A stretch of 64,000 nt of DNA from contig NC_083345.1 of assembly GCF_019175385.1 (NCBI RefSeq), forward strand, positions 15,276,027 through 15,340,026, in the 5' to 3' direction. The DNA comes from Lycium barbarum. Its lineage: Eukaryota > Streptophyta > Magnoliopsida > Solanales > Solanaceae. The notes beneath the pieces are model-generated. The model was not told the DNA's origin. It saw only the letters and a list, made by a program, of their open reading frames with translations, and made no database searches. Positions 61,620 to 64,000 of the stretch are shown here, piece after piece (positions within the stretch are counted from its first letter, which is position 1; each line of letters starts with the position of its first letter). The position numbers were made by a program, and so were the translations under genes.

Positions 61620-62238
61620 TTAGACAATGTTAAAGAATTACAATTTTTTTTAGGAATAGTCAATTATGCTAGAAATTTTATAAAAGATTTAGGAAAAATA
61701 GCAGGACCATTGTATTCAAAGACTGGATCTAATGGTCAAAAACACTTTAATACTGAAGACATTAAATTAGTACAAAAAATCAAAGAAAAATAAAAAATGT
61801 TCCTGATTTAAATATGCCACTAGAAACAGATTATTTAATTGTAGAAACAGATGGTAGTTTTGAAGGATGGGGAGCAGTACTAAAAGCAAAACCAAATAAA
61901 TATAGTAATAAAAGTGAAGAAAAGATATGTGCTTATCAAAGTGGTAAGTATAAAGAAAAAAAAATATGAGTAGTATAGATGCAGAGATTTTAGCTTTAAT
62001 ATACGGATTAAATAGCTTTAGTCTATATATCATAAATAAACCAGAAATACTAGTTAGAACAGATTGCGAAGCTATAGTTAAATTCTATCAAAAAATAAAT
62101 GATAAAACTAGTAGTAGACGAAGATAGCTAAATTTCTTAGATACCATTTCAATTTATAATTTAAAAGTTGAACATATAAAAGGGAAAAATAATAATTTAG
62201 CAGACCAATTAAGTAGACTAAAGATTACTGCTAACTGA
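61620..62238 (+). pseudogene. Pararetrovirus RT C-terminus and RNase H, broken
   Basis: Begins inside RT (ELQFFLGIVNYARNFIKD) and runs into RNase H with its conserved acids visible in ETDGSFEGWGAVL, DAEILALIYG and RTDCEA, ending HIKGKNNNLADQLSRL. Breaks: TAA near 61790, a frameshift after YKEKK near 61968, and a TAG near 62125. The last stop is TGA at 62236-62238, 17 bp before the next frame's ATG. Confidence 0.8.
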
Positions 62239-62255
62239 TTTTCTATTTGAACAGC

Positions 62256-63420
62256 ATGAGACCTTCCAGTTCTCAGACAGCAGACAAGGGGAAAGGCATA
62301 GCCTCAACCCAAGACACTTACAGACAGACCGTATTAGGTAATCTTCATTTTAGACCTACATCTTCATTAGAAAGGAATACTATGGAAAGAATACAATTCG
62401 AAGTTAATAGCTTAGTAGCCTTCCAGCCATCAAATTGGACTTTTAAAATATTGCCAGAATATGTAATATACAAACAACAGAGATGTTTGGTAGACAATCT
62501 ATGGATTTCTCATAATAGAAAAGACGCCAAACACTTTGCAGCTACTATAAATTCTCTTTGCCAGTATTTCACAGACAAAAATTTAGACAAAAAATTTAAA
62601 TTTTATGTTGTAATTCATGGTAAAACTAATGGTATTTTTCAAACATCGATAGAAGTTTTAGACTCTATTAAAGACATAAGAAAACCTCTTTTTAAAGGAT
62701 TTAATGATTTTACTGAGGCATTAGACTATGCTAGAGGAATATTGGGTCCAAATTACTATATTTCTCCAGCTCTTAGACAAAACCCAGACAAATTCTAAAA
62801 TAAAAGGACTTACAGATAATATAGAGTATCAAAAGAAAGTTTGTAAAATAAGAATTCCTTTAGGATAATAAACAAATTTTGATAAAATAGATACACTAAA
62901 GAATTTAGAATATTTAGACTTAAGAATATACCCAGAAAAGAAATATAGAGCGTTAAAAGATCATAGTATTATAAAGTGTAATTTTAGTAACGGAGAACAT
63001 ATATTACATAGTGAAGACAAACAATTTAATACACTAGTTGATTTAGTCATAAATTTTAGTGAAAAAACTCAAGAAAATAACAAGGATATTACTAGAATAG
63101 TAGAAGTCATAGAAGTTTCTCAAAGTAATCAAAAGAATAAGTTTGAAAAATTAGAGCAGAACTTTGATTACCTAAAATCGCAAGAATTAGAATTAGAACG
63201 AAAAATTCATATTTTACTTAACAGATCAAATTTAGAAAAATCGCCTACAAAGACTGAAATAGAAAAGCTAATTAAAGCTATTCTAGAAAAGCCCAAGGAA
63301 ATAGAAATAAAGACAAACCAGATAGTAACTCAAACGACACAACAAATAGAAAAACTAAATAACGATATTAAAGATTTGAAAAAGACACTAAAAGTGCTTA
63401 AAGAAATTACTCTTTCATGA
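62256..63420 (+). pseudogene. Pararetrovirus viroplasmin/transactivator-like frame, broken
   Basis: The ATG at 62256 is used because the frame upstream has no ATG. The open part to TAA 62796 holds the inclusion-body domain related to the N-terminus of RNase H1 (KFYVVIHGKTNGIF, then FKGFNDFTEALDYARGI). A frameshift near 62795 leads into a second frame with two stops at 62866-62871. That frame then runs to TGA 63418 with a long Lys/Glu-rich coiled coil (about 63060-63415). Viroplasmins form the cytoplasmic replication bodies and allow translation of polycistronic viral RNA. This copy cannot make the full protein. Confidence 0.75.
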
Positions 63421-63643
63421 ACAAACTAACTCCATTTTATAGCTTGGTTTGTAGAATTCTGAACATGTATTTATAAAACTAATGTATGCCTTATGAACAT
63501 AATGTCTATATATGTTATGAGTCCCATCCATTTGCATGGCTGCAACTTAATTGAGAAATATATTTCACCAACGACGAGATAGTTAGAGTTGAAGATCGTA
63601 TTAGACATCTAGAACAGAAAGTAAAATTTATCGCATTAGAGTA
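63421..63643 (+). promoter_or_regulatory. Pararetrovirus intergenic region
   Basis: Non-coding stretch after the viroplasmin-like frame, where solendovirus-type genomes keep promoter and polyadenylation signals. 'tctatatatgttatgag' at about 63507 is TATA-like. A Met-tRNA primer site was not found. The last 50 bp could be the end of a small frame closing with TAATG at 63642. Confidence 0.4.
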
Positions 63644-63847
63644 ATGCAAGATAACTATTTAGAGGTAAAACAAGAGTTAGAAAGACTATACCGAGAATAT
63701 ATCAGACTAAGTACTACTAAAGAGAATCAGTTAAGATTACAAAAATTAATAGATATAATATCAGGATTAGAATATAAATTATTAGGACATATAAGGTCTA
63801 GGAAATACTCTCAAAAGCAGATCCAGAATCGATTTAAGCCATACTAG
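63644..63847 (+). CDS. Small pararetrovirus frame, coiled coil, function unknown
   Basis: 67 codons, starting at the ATG of a TAATG stop-start overlap, which is a common arrangement in pararetroviruses. The product is charged and helical (ELERLYREYIRL, LQKLIDIISGLEYKLL). I do not recognise a family. It is short and uninterrupted, but in a dead element, so expression is doubtful. Confidence 0.45.
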   Translation: MQDNYLEVKQELERLYREYIRLSTTKENQLRLQKLIDIISGLEYKLLGHIRSRKYSQKQIQNRFKPY

Positions 63848-63857
63848 TTACCTTTAT

Positions 63858-63962
63858 ATGAAAACACAAACTTTTGTTAAACAAATAGCTATAAACCATT
63901 GGTATTTATATAGAGATATAGAGAAAAAAGACGAGAATATAGAAAAGTTGAAACAGCCTTAA
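63858..63962 (+). pseudogene. Start of a further pararetrovirus frame
   Basis: An ATG at 63858 opens a 34-codon frame ending TAA 63960. The composition (Lys/Glu-rich, helical) and its position after the small coiled-coil frame suggest the truncated beginning of a longer viral frame. The window ends before this can be judged. Confidence 0.3.
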
Positions 63963-64000
63963 GTGCATATTTAAAAGTAATAAATACATAAACTTTGTCA

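Larger units (their letters stand above)
60702..64000 (+). mobile_element. Endogenous pararetrovirus (Caulimoviridae, solendovirus-like), broken
   Basis: Virus-derived blocks in one orientation are: a movement-protein-like frame (60702-61527), the end of reverse transcriptase plus RNase H (61620-62238), a viroplasmin-type frame (62256-63420), an intergenic stretch, and small frames from 63644. The order RT/RNase H then viroplasmin then intergenic region fits solendoviruses, but the assignment is by domain resemblance only. Coat protein, protease and most of RT are missing between the first two blocks. Frameshifts and stops in each large frame show a dead integrated copy. The right end lies beyond the window. 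Confidence 0.8.

Overview
The window looks like nuclear DNA of a eudicot, most likely a Solanaceae species. It is AT-rich, intron-bearing and full of plant transposons. The family is inferred from the repeat style (MITE families, long LTRs, a solendovirus-like integrated pararetrovirus); the exact species cannot be read from the sequence. Only two ordinary host genes are supported. One is a ten-exon thermospermine synthase gene of the ACAULIS5 type (coding exons 11598-14656, 333 aa). The other is an eight-exon HAD-superfamily phosphatase resembling pyrimidine 5'-nucleotidases (37310-41234, 255 aa). Both reading frames close exactly across GT-AG introns, so both look functional. Their introns carry several MITEs.

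Layout. 1-11.5 kb: transposon-rich intergenic DNA with a foldback MITE (152-664), one LTR of a long-LTR retrotransposon (1214-3491), a complete TRIM-like element with perfect 5-bp target duplications (7143-8440), a second foldback MITE (8665-9181) and two smaller MITEs. 11.5-14.7 kb: thermospermine synthase gene. 15.0-18.8 kb: a Tourist MITE, then a 3.3 kb Helitron-like array of repeats and (AT)n tracts; an inverted relative lies at 34.98-36.88 kb. 20.1-29.9 kb: a decayed Ty1/copia element on the minus strand, broken by two solo LTRs. 30.2-34.9 kb: Mutator-like and Stowaway elements. 37.1-41.2 kb: HAD gene. 42.5-58.1 kb: a Tat/Ogre-type Ty3/gypsy element on the plus strand with 4.5 kb LTRs, a truncated 5' LTR fused directly to pol, and another solo LTR inside its RNase H region. 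60.6-64.0 kb: a broken endogenous pararetrovirus joined to an (AT)n tract.

The most interesting signal is inside four long LTRs of one superfamily (1214-3491, 20511-23237, 25656-27948, 46210-49123). Three are solo LTRs with perfect 5-bp target duplications. All four carry a module of three back-to-back hairpins of about 19 nt whose stems are held by compensatory changes. Each module is preceded, 150-195 bp upstream, by a short tandem array whose sequence is private to that LTR. I do not know of a description of this module.

Nested insertions give relative ages: the copia and gypsy elements came first and the solo LTRs later. Two insertions (a SINE and a foldback MITE) can be checked against diverged duplicates in the same window that lack them.
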